From JBDRMV01 sp043825615 (GTDB lineage: Bacteria; CG03), in contig JBDRRS010000012.1 in NCBI GenBank assembly GCA_043825615.1, positions 1-64,000 of the forward strand: a stretch of 64,000 nucleotides of DNA, given 5' to 3'. This document shows positions 29,371 through 38,888 of this stretch, piece after piece. The position numbers and the translations under genes were made by a program. Every line of letters starts with the position of its first letter. Positions within the stretch are counted from its first letter, which is position 1. The notes below the pieces were generated by a model. It saw only the letters and a program-made list of their open reading frames with translations, was not told the origin of the DNA and did not search any database.

Positions 29371-30284
29371 TTTTGTAAAACAATTTTAAATATTCCTTTA
29401 GCAAACCCATATATCGGGTTAAAACTGAAAAATTTAATTGCCATTACTATACTCTCTATAAAAACACCTATGGTTGACCACCAAAAACAAAACCAAGTCT
29501 TTGAAGTTTTCTCAATATTTTTCATGAAGAAATAATAATGGTTATATGTTTTCATAAAACAAAATTGCCTACTGTTTATTCTTGAAACTGGTGAAGATTT
29601 ATGAAACACTTTGGCATATGGGGTGTAAATAAGTTTATATTTTCTGGATACCCTATACGAAAAGTCAATATCTTCCATAAGACCGTACCCCTTCATATTC
29701 TCATCAAATTGAAAGTTATTGAACACTTCCTTTCTATAACTGCAAATACCGCAAAAAACTTCTGTCTCAGCAACAGTGCTTCTATTGGTAATAAACTGAA
29801 ATGCCTGAAAACCTGAAGGCTGCATATTTCCAAACCCATCAGAACGAGACAACATAAATAATCTCCTAATAAATTTTGCAAAAAAAGAACTATTTTGGAT
29901 ATTTGTCAACAAGCCGAAGACCCCTCCGATATCGTTTTTTTTATCATCCGAATATATCCTGTTTATCTCTTCCAGATAGTCTCTTTCCAGAATTACATCG
30001 TCATCCATAAAGTGTATTATTTCCGCTTCGGTTGTTTTTATTCCAATATTTCTCTGCAATGTCAAACATGGCACAGTATGCACATATTGAATTTTGAAAG
30101 GCACTTCATATTCTATTTGATTTATAAAACTCTTCGTCTTATTATTCTTGCTGCTATCAACAATGATTAATTCATTAGGTAGCACGGTTTGAATAAATAT
30201 GGAATCTAAATACTCTTTTAAATCTTGAAGTCGATCTTTTGTACATATTATAATTGCGGTTTTTCGATAATCTACCTTATTCAT
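29367..30284 (-). CDS. GT2 family glycosyltransferase
   Basis: 305 residues, GT-A fold: TAIIICTKDRLQDLKEYLDSI, LPNELIIVDSS, EIIHFMDDDVILERDYLEEI (the DxD metal site) and GLMEDIDFSYRVSRKYKLIYTPYAKVFHKSS near the C-terminal catalytic region. A hydrophobic tail (WWSTIGVFIESIVMAIKFFSF) may bind the membrane. It starts 1 base after the stop of the Wzy-like gene and is followed by the G12 glycosyltransferase. It probably adds one sugar of the repeat unit. Confidence 0.93.
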   Translation of the reverse strand: MNKVDYRKTAIIICTKDRLQDLKEYLDSIFIQTVLPNELIIVDSSKNNKTKSFINQIEYEVPFKIQYVHTVPCLTLQRNIGIKTTEAEIIHFMDDDVILERDYLEEINRIYSDDKKNDIGGVFGLLTNIQNSSFFAKFIRRLFMLSRSDGFGNMQPSGFQAFQFITNRSTVAETEVFCGICSYRKEVFNNFQFDENMKGYGLMEDIDFSYRVSRKYKLIYTPYAKVFHKSSPVSRINSRQFCFMKTYNHYYFFMKNIEKTSKTWFCFWWSTIGVFIESIVMAIKFFSFNPIYGFAKGIFKIVLQK

Positions 30285-30285
30285 A

Positions 30286-31521
30286 TCAAGTGACTTCCTT
30301 TATGTATATTTTTTGAATTGCGAATACGAAAGCAATGATAATCCAAAAATAAGACACCAATGCTTGATTAATAAATATTCCATCTGCCATACTTGCAATT
30401 GAAATACACATTATTATTGCAAATAAAGTATGCAAAATATTTTTCAAAAACGGGTCGCCTATTCTCTTCCCCAAGTATAATGCTTTCTTCAAGCTAAGAT
30501 AAATAATAGAAAGATATGCTATCAGAGCTACCCCACCCAATTCCACAAATATTAGTAAATAATCATTATGCGTAGCAATATTTTGCCCCATAATCTCGTT
30601 AGATATATAGGTACTGGTTCCCAATCCATTTCCAATAAATATATACCTCGGGATAATCTTAAGATAACTATGCCAGATATATAATCTGGCATGCAAGGTT
30701 GATTGAGCAATAGGTGATGTAATATCAAGATTTTTTATATGCGTAAAAACATCTTGAATTATCGGGGTATATCCTATTAACAGCACACTCATACCTGCAA
30801 TAATAAATTTATATATTTTATTGTTTCTTAAACATAAAATCCCTACCAAACAAGCTAACCATGCCCCTCTTGAAAAAGTAAAACCAAGCAATATAAACAG
30901 GATACTAGAAAAAAATAACCAGAATGTTTTTTTTAAAAACGCTTTATGCGATAAGAAATAGTTTAATGAAAAAAGAATAATGATACACAAAAAATATCCA
31001 TAACTGTTTGCGTGGTTAAATGGTCCGGCTATTCTTACCCCGTCCGGTCGTTTTATTATACCTTTTACAAAAAATGTTATAAAATTGCCGTAGTCCCCTG
31101 TGAAAATATTATAAATGCCCCAAAATACCGGAATTATTGCAGATACCAATATAACCTTTAAATAATATTTCAATTTGTTAACGTCCTTTATTCTATGAAA
31201 TATATAAAGTGCCAACAAATAATCTGAAAACAATCTGATTATTTTTCTCAATGAGAACATCATGTTCGGAGAATGCCATAATGAAAGAACAGAAAAAAAT
31301 ATCATAATTAGCCAATATTTTTTCAACAGGAAATGATATTCCCTTTTCTTATTCCAGTTATTTAACATTAAGATACCCACCAAAACTATGTTGATTATTC
31401 CATCGATAGACATTGCCGATGCGACGCCTGTTTGATTGGCAAACGCATTTTCAAAACAAAAAACAGTCCCAATCCAAGGACGCGTTACGAGGACAAATGT
31501 CACAAAATATTCACACCGCAT
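30286..31521 (-). CDS. O-antigen polymerase/ligase-like membrane protein (Wzy/WaaL type)
   Basis: 411 residues with about ten to twelve membrane helices. The large periplasmic loop near ITSPIAQSTLHARLYIWHSYLKIIPRYIFIGNGLGTSTY and the following ATHNDYLLIFVELGGVALIAYLSII are the hallmark of the O-antigen ligase/polymerase domain (H-N-x-Y-L). It is likely the polymerase of the repeat units exported by the flippase at 37385-38878. A GGGAGG site lies 13 bases before the start. The 145 bases upstream hold no gene. Confidence 0.87.
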   Translation of the reverse strand: MRCEYFVTFVLVTRPWIGTVFCFENAFANQTGVASAMSIDGIINIVLVGILMLNNWNKKREYHFLLKKYWLIMIFFSVLSLWHSPNMMFSLRKIIRLFSDYLLALYIFHRIKDVNKLKYYLKVILVSAIIPVFWGIYNIFTGDYGNFITFFVKGIIKRPDGVRIAGPFNHANSYGYFLCIIILFSLNYFLSHKAFLKKTFWLFFSSILFILLGFTFSRGAWLACLVGILCLRNNKIYKFIIAGMSVLLIGYTPIIQDVFTHIKNLDITSPIAQSTLHARLYIWHSYLKIIPRYIFIGNGLGTSTYISNEIMGQNIATHNDYLLIFVELGGVALIAYLSIIYLSLKKALYLGKRIGDPFLKNILHTLFAIIMCISIASMADGIFINQALVSYFWIIIAFVFAIQKIYIKEVT

Positions 31522-31666
31522 ACAACAATCCAGCCTCCCTCGTAAAAATACCCATAAATAAACTCACTTTAAATAGACCCGAAATTTTCAAAATCGAAGC
31601 AAAAGACAAGCCATTAACACAGCAACTATAACATTTTGTGGGAATTAATATCAGCATACGTGCTTT

Positions 31667-32842
31667 TTATAAAAGCAAATTTCTATACATGCCCTTATAT
31701 GTATCCGCAATATTAGCAATATCATACCTATTCTCTATTGTCTTTCTTGCTGCTGCACCTATCTTAACAAATAGCTCTTTATCCATAAAAAGCTTTAATA
31801 TATTTCCTGCCATACTTTCAATATCTTCTTGCTCACACAAATACCCATTCAAACCATGGTCAATTATATGATCAGTTATCTGGGGAATTCTGCTTACAAC
31901 ACACGGAAGACCGCATGACATTGCTTCCAGTAAGACATTTGGTAATCCCTCACGCCGTGAAGGAAAAAGAAAAACATCAGAGCACATTAAATATTTTTCG
32001 GGATTCTTAACTTCACCAACAAATTTAATCTTTGATTCAAGCTTTAAACACGAAATTGTTTTATGTAATTTCCTATTAAAAGATACACTGAATTCTGAAT
32101 TTCCCTCAATATATTCCGGCCCAACTAATAGCAGTTGGAGTTGCTTGCCATATTTCAAAGAAACTTTATTCCACGCTTCAATTAACACATCTATTCCCTT
32201 TCTATCAATGATAGCGCCCATAAATAGGGCGATTTTGGCATTAACTGGCAGTAATAATTTTTCTCTATATTCAAATTTTTCATATTTATTTTTTACTGGC
32301 CGGAATATTTTTGTATTTACTCCATTGGGGACTTCATCATAATTATGAAAATATTTACTGTTTCTAAGAGTATCCGTTAAAGCTGGACTAACAGATACTA
32401 TTTGATTTACTTTGGACATTAAAAGAAGTTTTATAATTCCAAGTTTGTGTTTTTTTATCGTCACTATATCATCTTCGCCCATTAATGTTAATTTCTGAAT
32501 GATTCTTTTCCGCAGAATAAAACCTGCCAAAAGACTTGATAGAGACAGGCAATGTATATGCAATATATCAATTTTGCTTCTATTCCTGTAGATGGTTAAG
32601 AAAATTTTAATCATTTCTTTAATTTTATCCTTAATGGTTCCCTTCTGGTTTACGAATATTGTTTCAACAGAAATTCCATCAATACTATACTTGGGCTCTT
32701 TCCTGTCATTTGAAAAAGATATGACAAATGCCTCAACTTTCCTTTTTTTTAATTCCCGCAATAAACTATAACATTGAATTGCCGCTCCACTATATTGTGG
32801 CAAAAACCTACTAACGAACATGCAAACTTTTATTACTTTCAT
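31667..32842 (-). CDS. GT4 family glycosyltransferase
   Basis: 391 residues. VCMFVSRFLPQYSGAAIQCYSLLRELKKR, IDILHIHCLSLSSLLAGFIL, IALFMGAIIDRKGIDVLIEAW and PSRREGLPNVLLEAMSCGLPCVVSRIPQITDHIIDHGLNGYLCE give a complete GT4 enzyme. It begins 4 bases downstream of the AsnB-like gene. Donor and acceptor unknown. Confidence 0.94.
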   Translation of the reverse strand: MKVIKVCMFVSRFLPQYSGAAIQCYSLLRELKKRKVEAFVISFSNDRKEPKYSIDGISVETIFVNQKGTIKDKIKEMIKIFLTIYRNRSKIDILHIHCLSLSSLLAGFILRKRIIQKLTLMGEDDIVTIKKHKLGIIKLLLMSKVNQIVSVSPALTDTLRNSKYFHNYDEVPNGVNTKIFRPVKNKYEKFEYREKLLLPVNAKIALFMGAIIDRKGIDVLIEAWNKVSLKYGKQLQLLLVGPEYIEGNSEFSVSFNRKLHKTISCLKLESKIKFVGEVKNPEKYLMCSDVFLFPSRREGLPNVLLEAMSCGLPCVVSRIPQITDHIIDHGLNGYLCEQEDIESMAGNILKLFMDKELFVKIGAAARKTIENRYDIANIADTYKGMYRNLLL

Positions 32843-32846
32843 TGAT

Positions 32847-34703
32847 TTATTTATCTATAAATTTTCTGCACCACAATTCAAATGTTAACAGTCCCCATAT
32901 TTGAACGGACCAATCCTTTTTTCCACTAAAAAACTCACCTAACATACAATGCACAGAATTAATATTGAAGTACCCTCTTCTCTTTAGCGCTGAATCCGAC
33001 AATATATCAAGTGTATATTCCCGCAGTTCGTCTTTAAGCCACACATCAATCGGGACATTAAACCCATGTTGTTTTCTGTTCAAAATACTTTCCGGCACTA
33101 CCTTTCGGCTTACTTTTCTCAGCAATGCTTTGGTAACATTTCCATTAATTTTATATTTTGAAGGAATTGATAAAGCAAATTCTACTAATTGATAATCTAA
33201 AAAAGGCACTCTCGCTTCCAGGGAGTGAGCCATACTCATCTTATCGATTTTTAGCAAAAGATCATCCACCATCCAACTGTTTATATCAATCAATGGAAAT
33301 ACCATTTGGGAATCCCGTTCTATTATTTCAGGGGGTATTAAACTGTCAAAAGGATGTGTGTAATTTTTTAATACTTCCGCAAAATCGTCTGAAAGAATAT
33401 TTTGTTTGTTGCTAAATAATGTATAGGTCTTAAATAAATTAATTATATTCGTACTGGCATCATTTAATTTTCCCAATTCATCATGCTTAATCGGCAAATT
33501 TGAAACCATTTTCTTAAATATCTTCGGAAATTTTTTATATTGATTTATTAATACTAATCGCTTATGTAATAGATATTTTGAATATCCGAAATTTGTCTCG
33601 TCAGAACCTTCTCCAGTTAAAACAACGGTCACATGCTTCCTGGCAAATTCTGAAAGTAAATAAGTGGGGATTATTGCAGGATCAACAATGGGTTCTTCCA
33701 TATGGTAAATTATCTTATCAATTTGTTCTAATGATACTGGTTTCACAGTCAATTCATGGTGGTCTGTTTTAAAATAATTCGCAGTAATCCTAGCGTATTT
33801 TAATTCATCTATAGGCGCTCCCCGGCCAAACCCAACAGAAAAAGTCTTAATCGGTTCTTTGGCTATCTGTGACATAAATCCAACGACAACGCTCGAATCA
33901 AGCCCCCCACTTAAATATGCTCCTAACGGGACATCGCTGATTAATCTTCTTTTAATGGATTTCCGAAGAAGCTCAGTATACGCTTCAATGTAGAAAGCCT
34001 CATCTTTGTTGTTATTGAGCAATATTTTGCTGAATATATTCCAATATTGACGAATTTTAATTTTGCCATTTTCTATTTCCAAAAAATGTCCTTGTTTTAA
34101 CTTGCAAATGTCCTTAAACATAGTTTTAGGCGCCATGACATATCTAAGATTTAAATATTCTACAAGAGCGGATTTATTAACTCCTGTTTTAACCTTCGGG
34201 TGCTGTAATATTGTTTTTATCTCTGAACCAAAAACAAACACTCCATTTTTATGAAAATAATACAATGGCTTTATTCCCAACCTATCCCTGGCAATAAATA
34301 ATTTATTATTTCTTTTATCCCATATTGCGAATGCAAACATGCCATTAAATCTTTCAAGACAGCTTGTTCCCCATTCCCTATAAGAATGCAGAATAACTTC
34401 TGTATCGGTATTTGACTTGAATTTATAGCCCTTCTTTACAAGGGACTCTTTAATTTCTTTAAAGTTGTACGCTTCTCCATTATAAACTATCCAAAGCATC
34501 CCATCCTCGTTTGACATCGGTTGATGTCCAGCAGAAGACAAATCAACAATACTTAGTCTCTTATGTCCAAGACCAATATTCTTATCTACCATTATGCCTT
34601 CATCATCAGGACCTCGATGAGAAATAACACTAACCATTTTCCTTAAGATAGAATCCGGGACCGATTGTTTGTTAAAGTTATAAATACCTGCTATTCCGCA
34701 CAT
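32847..34703 (-). CDS. asnB: Asparagine synthase (glutamine-hydrolysing) family
   Basis: 618 residues. The N-terminal class II glutaminase begins MCGIAGIYNF with nucleophile Cys2 and has ISHRGPDDEG and YNGEAYNF. The synthetase domain has the PP-loop LSGGLDSSVV, KTFSVGFG, VLTGEGSDE and FPLIDINSWMVDDLLLKIDKMSMAHSLEARVPFLD. In polysaccharide loci such proteins often amidate a uronic or amino acid group on a glycan rather than make free asparagine; which applies here is inference. It overlaps the methyltransferase upstream by 13 bases. Confidence 0.95.
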   Translation of the reverse strand: MCGIAGIYNFNKQSVPDSILRKMVSVISHRGPDDEGIMVDKNIGLGHKRLSIVDLSSAGHQPMSNEDGMLWIVYNGEAYNFKEIKESLVKKGYKFKSNTDTEVILHSYREWGTSCLERFNGMFAFAIWDKRNNKLFIARDRLGIKPLYYFHKNGVFVFGSEIKTILQHPKVKTGVNKSALVEYLNLRYVMAPKTMFKDICKLKQGHFLEIENGKIKIRQYWNIFSKILLNNNKDEAFYIEAYTELLRKSIKRRLISDVPLGAYLSGGLDSSVVVGFMSQIAKEPIKTFSVGFGRGAPIDELKYARITANYFKTDHHELTVKPVSLEQIDKIIYHMEEPIVDPAIIPTYLLSEFARKHVTVVLTGEGSDETNFGYSKYLLHKRLVLINQYKKFPKIFKKMVSNLPIKHDELGKLNDASTNIINLFKTYTLFSNKQNILSDDFAEVLKNYTHPFDSLIPPEIIERDSQMVFPLIDINSWMVDDLLLKIDKMSMAHSLEARVPFLDYQLVEFALSIPSKYKINGNVTKALLRKVSRKVVPESILNRKQHGFNVPIDVWLKDELREYTLDILSDSALKRRGYFNINSVHCMLGEFFSGKKDWSVQIWGLLTFELWCRKFIDK

Positions 34704-35482
34704 TTTTTACTCCGACATATTGCAATAAAATGTTTTGCATTTTTGAGATCACCATTTTGTATTAAAATATTTTTAGCAGTTGCTTTTTGCCAAAAAGGGC
34801 TATACTTATAAATATATATTTTGAATATTTTTTTAAGTAATTTTCTTGTCGAAACGGGTAGAAGCAAAAATATTGACTTTATTCTTAAAAATAACAATCC
34901 CCGCTCTCTTTTTGTATCATTACCCGTTCTCTCTAAAACATTAAATCCCTGCCCCAGTAAAGCAACCTGGTCAAAATAGTGCTGCAACAAACTTCTGAAT
35001 TCTAATTCATTATATTCTTTTGTATGGTACGGGTATCCCTTTTCATGGAGGGCATTTGGAGTAGATAATAACAATTTCCCTTCGGGTTTTAAAACTCTTC
35101 TTACCTCTTTCAAGAATTGTTCTGGATTATTTAAATGCTCAATAATATCAAACCCACATATTATATCAAATACATTATCTTTAAATTTCAACTTATCACT
35201 GCAATCCATTACATAAAATGCAAGATTTTTCCGTATATATTTTTTTTTAAGGTATGATATTAAATCTTTATGATAGTCAATTCCGATTGCACTTTTTGCA
35301 ACCTTTGATAACAAATATGTGCCTTTCCCGTACCCGCAACCAATATCCAGAAGATTTAAACCTTGCGCAAAACTACGGGCATATTTATATCTTGCGTTAT
35401 GCTCTTTCTCACAAATTGCAGTTTCAGGAGCATAACATTCGAAATACTCATTTAATTTTAGTTCTCTTTCATCTTTTTTCAC
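34691..35482 (-). CDS. Class I SAM-dependent methyltransferase
   Basis: 263 residues from a GTG start. Motif I LLDIGCGYGKGTYLLSKVAKSAIGIDY, NVFDIICGFDIIEHLNNPEQFLKEVRRVLKPEGKLLLSTPN. The C-terminal half is more variable and basic. Similar proteins sit in many O-antigen loci. The start is preceded by a run of six G (35487-35492 on the plus strand as C) that probably serves as the ribosome site, an unusual and possibly length-variable Shine-Dalgarno. Confidence 0.9.
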   Translation of the reverse strand: MKKDERELKLNEYFECYAPETAICEKEHNARYKYARSFAQGLNLLDIGCGYGKGTYLLSKVAKSAIGIDYHKDLISYLKKKYIRKNLAFYVMDCSDKLKFKDNVFDIICGFDIIEHLNNPEQFLKEVRRVLKPEGKLLLSTPNALHEKGYPYHTKEYNELEFRSLLQHYFDQVALLGQGFNVLERTGNDTKRERGLLFLRIKSIFLLLPVSTRKLLKKIFKIYIYKYSPFWQKATAKNILIQNGDLKNAKHFIAICRSKKCAE

Positions 35483-35543
35483 ACCACCCCCCTGCGTAAC
35501 TCAATTAAACATGCGATAAAATTAAATTCAAATTTACTTTTCA

Positions 35544-37385
35544 TTATTTTAACACACTCTTAAAGAGCTCCTTCCATTTTAACAATGATTTTTCCCCAGT
35601 ACATTCAACTATATTATTGGCAAAGTAATTTTTCTTGATATTTTTCCTAATTTTCAAACCGTGTTCTATTTCGTCTATCTTATTAATTACTTCATCTGAA
35701 TCCCCACAAAAATGAACAACATCAAATTTCTTATAATTTATCATAAACTTTTCATATTCGCTATCTAATGTTTGACAGATTATCACTTCTAAATTATTCA
35801 TAATGGCGTCAAAAACTAATGTTGAGGAAGAAAATGAAACCAGAATCTCCGCTTCATTAAATTGTTTATACGCATCGCCTTGAGAAAAAGTAATATTGCT
35901 ATGATTAAATGTTCTCATCCAATATTTTAAATTATCCATCGGATGAACCATCAAATGCAATTTGTTGTTTTTTGAAAAATGATTAACAAAATCAGTTAAA
36001 GAATGTAACCATTTATAATAAATATAACTGCTGGCTATAGGAGTAAAAATTTCAATGTTATTTCTATACTGACTTTTGCCAATAATTTGAGGTACCTCAA
36101 TAAGTATTTTTTGCGGTTGTTTTTCAAAGAAAGATTCGTCATTTGTTTTATACAGGGGGTGTCCGACAATCCTAACTTTATCCGTATTTGAACTATGCAG
36201 TCCGCTGTATGAATCGACTGACAATTTACCCCACACTCCCAAAACGTCAGTGTATATAATATCTGAAGATAATCTCAAGTCGTTCATCAGCCCATGCTCC
36301 GTCGCTATAGTAACAGCATTTACCTTTTTTGCTAATACGTTTAAAATTCTTTGTTCCACAGAAACGTAACTGCCCATTAAAATAATTTTCGGTTTGATTC
36401 TACTAATCATCCATAAATAATTTAATATTGATCTTTTCAAATACGGCATTCTATTAACGTATTTTCTTAGCATGCCCTCTATAAGATAGGATGCAACTTG
36501 GCTATTTGCAGAAAAATGATCACTAATATGCAAAACAATATCATCTTTTATCTTTAATAATATTTTTTCTGATATTTTCTTGCTCCGGTATTTTTCAAAA
36601 ACATTAAACCAAATTCTTATTAATAAACTTATTAAATTAGGCGATATTGTTTTAACATTTTCATTTACGTTATTTATTTTTCCTTCAGTATAAAACATGT
36701 ACTCGTCTGATTTTGATAAATATTCAATAATTGGAATAGTATTTCGATGAGAACCTGCTAATATATTTATTTTATTAGACTTTTTAAGAAAAAAAATTCT
36801 GAATGTATTTTTTATTAATTGAATTATTTTTTGAAGGATAATGTTTTTGTTATCAGACGAAATTGTATTGTCTACGTGCTTTATGAGAGAACTTCTTTTA
36901 ATTAACTCGCAATTGCAATTCTTCGTTTTTGCCTGCTCTTGCACAAAATCGTCATATTCAGTATTGCCTGATACCAATGTAATCTTTTTAATCAATGGAT
37001 AAGATTTAAACACAAAATCTATAATTAAAGAATCTCTTAGTATCCATGAAAACTGAGAACCCCAAAAGATTTCATCAATTTCAAATAGATTAATCCCTTT
37101 AAATATGCTGTTTTTTTTTATATCGGCATCAAATTCTTTATAAAAGTTTCGAGCCAAATTCCAAACATAATTAGATAGTCCCTTAAGGTTATCGTATTTT
37201 TTTAATATGTCCAAATAAAATATGACTTCAAATGGCGGTTGCCAAATAGTTTTCAATAATGCAAGATCATCAGGATTATAATAGATAACGACATCATGAT
37301 GAGCTATCTTTAAAATCAACTCACTTGCTTCCTTCTCATCCCAATAACCCCAATCCGGACTAAATAATAAAATATTTTTACTCAT
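35544..37385 (-). CDS. Large putative GT-B surface-carbohydrate protein, unknown family
   Basis: 613 residues, not firmly recognised. The C-terminal 300 residues have a GT-B-like pattern: TIATEHGLMNDLRLSSDIIYTDVLGVWGKLSVDSY, VRIVGHPLYK, LHLMVHPMD and EAEILVSFSSSTLVFDAIMNNLEVIICQT. This resembles CDP-glycerol glycerophosphotransferase or capsule (Kps)-type transferases and CMP-sugar polysaccharide proteins. The N-terminal 200 residues contain LLFSPDWGYWDEKEASELILKIAHHDVVIYYNPDD. It is very AT-rich. The stop of the flippase gene shares one base with its start. A transferase role in the repeat unit or main chain is inferred. Confidence 0.6.
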   Translation of the reverse strand: MSKNILLFSPDWGYWDEKEASELILKIAHHDVVIYYNPDDLALLKTIWQPPFEVIFYLDILKKYDNLKGLSNYVWNLARNFYKEFDADIKKNSIFKGINLFEIDEIFWGSQFSWILRDSLIIDFVFKSYPLIKKITLVSGNTEYDDFVQEQAKTKNCNCELIKRSSLIKHVDNTISSDNKNIILQKIIQLIKNTFRIFFLKKSNKINILAGSHRNTIPIIEYLSKSDEYMFYTEGKINNVNENVKTISPNLISLLIRIWFNVFEKYRSKKISEKILLKIKDDIVLHISDHFSANSQVASYLIEGMLRKYVNRMPYLKRSILNYLWMISRIKPKIILMGSYVSVEQRILNVLAKKVNAVTIATEHGLMNDLRLSSDIIYTDVLGVWGKLSVDSYSGLHSSNTDKVRIVGHPLYKTNDESFFEKQPQKILIEVPQIIGKSQYRNNIEIFTPIASSYIYYKWLHSLTDFVNHFSKNNKLHLMVHPMDNLKYWMRTFNHSNITFSQGDAYKQFNEAEILVSFSSSTLVFDAIMNNLEVIICQTLDSEYEKFMINYKKFDVVHFCGDSDEVINKIDEIEHGLKIRKNIKKNYFANNIVECTGEKSLLKWKELFKSVLK

Positions 37386-38878
37386 TACTGAACAATACCA
37401 TATTTGAAATAAACTTTTTTAGTCAAAACCGATTTAAATCGTTTTACCAATATAACTGTCAAAATAATCAGAAAAGTAAAAAAAACAACACCTTGAAAAT
37501 AGATAGTATTGTTTACATTAAATATTTTTGGAATATTAATGAAAAAGAAATAATAAACACCTACCATACCGGCAGGCGCAGTAGTAGCAATTATTCTCTT
37601 TACTATTAAATACTTATTCAAATTCACATATCTATACGAAAGCATGGTTACACCAAGTCTATATATTATGAGTGAAATTATTGTACCAATAGCAACTCCT
37701 GCAAGGCCAAATGAGTGCTTAATCAAAAACATGCTAATAAAAACATTAATAACTACTGCAATGAATTGTATAACCAAAGAATACCATTGCCTATCTATCG
37801 TGTTCAATATTGAACCACCGGAAACAGAAGCGCCTATACAAAATATAGAGGCCGGCAAAATACCCGCTGAATACTTTTTTAGAAATATCGGCACAAGATA
37901 CGATATAAATAAAATTAGTACAACTGATAATATTGCGAACAGCACAGACATAACATATCCGGGGATAAACAAAAGAAAATCCAAACTATCCGCGCGTTTT
38001 GTTACGCCATATTTTTGATTCATACGCGGATAAACAATTTCACCTATTCCATTAGAAATTGAACTGTAAATTACTCCGACCATCAGCAATAAACTGTAAT
38101 AACCAAGTTGAGTTGTATCAAAATATTTCAGTATTATAATTCTATCTACAGTTGTTAATAATCCATACAAGAATCCCACCATCATGATAGGAAACCCAAT
38201 GCGGATAAGGCGGATACTTTTTGCAAATGAAATAATGGGCATAATTTTGTATCGGCCTATATATACCAAAACACTTATAGTTAATATTTCAGCAATAAAA
38301 ACAGTTATATATGGAGCCCTTGATTTCCATATAAAGGCACTAATGATAGCCAGCGTATTAATCATGATTGACAAAATAAAATTCACTTTCGAGAACGTGA
38401 CAAAACGCAAATCGGCAAATAATAGACGCACGAAATAATTATGAATCATAAGAAGCATAACATTTATTGAAGTCATAAAAATAGCAAATTTCATGAGTCC
38501 GGCAGACAAAGTCAAACTATACATTGCCATTAAGATAGCTATTAAAAATGGGACCGTAAAAATTTGGCCAAAACCTATATTCCTTATTTCTTCAATCTCT
38601 TTTAACTTTCCTTCTCCGCGCAATCGTGGTATTTCTCTGGATAAACCATTTTGTGTCCCAAATGTTGTGTATTGATGGTATAGTTGTAGAATTTCTATAC
38701 CCTTCCACGTTCCAAAATTTGTGGGTCCTAAAATTTTTGCAACGATAAATCCCTTCACGAAACCAAACATCATCCCAGAAATCGTTGCAAATGACATAGT
38801 ACTATAATCCAAAATCGCTTGACCATACGGCAAGAGAATTATTTTTTGTTTTATAATATTTTTGATTTTTTTCATCAA
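37385..38878 (-). CDS. Polysaccharide flippase, Wzx/MATE-like
   Basis: 497 residues with about 12-14 membrane helices and the N-terminal pattern YSTMSFATISGMMFGFVKGFIVAKILGPTNFGTWKGIEIL typical of oligosaccharide flippases of the MOP superfamily. It would move lipid-linked repeat units across the inner membrane for the Wzy-like polymerase at 30286-31521. It shares one base with the start of the downstream transferase gene. Confidence 0.9.
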   Translation of the reverse strand: MMKKIKNIIKQKIILLPYGQAILDYSTMSFATISGMMFGFVKGFIVAKILGPTNFGTWKGIEILQLYHQYTTFGTQNGLSREIPRLRGEGKLKEIEEIRNIGFGQIFTVPFLIAILMAMYSLTLSAGLMKFAIFMTSINVMLLMIHNYFVRLLFADLRFVTFSKVNFILSIMINTLAIISAFIWKSRAPYITVFIAEILTISVLVYIGRYKIMPIISFAKSIRLIRIGFPIMMVGFLYGLLTTVDRIIILKYFDTTQLGYYSLLLMVGVIYSSISNGIGEIVYPRMNQKYGVTKRADSLDFLLFIPGYVMSVLFAILSVVLILFISYLVPIFLKKYSAGILPASIFCIGASVSGGSILNTIDRQWYSLVIQFIAVVINVFISMFLIKHSFGLAGVAIGTIISLIIYRLGVTMLSYRYVNLNKYLIVKRIIATTAPAGMVGVYYFFFINIPKIFNVNNTIYFQGVVFFTFLIILTVILVKRFKSVLTKKVYFKYGIVQ

Positions 38879-38888
38879 GCTTTAAACA

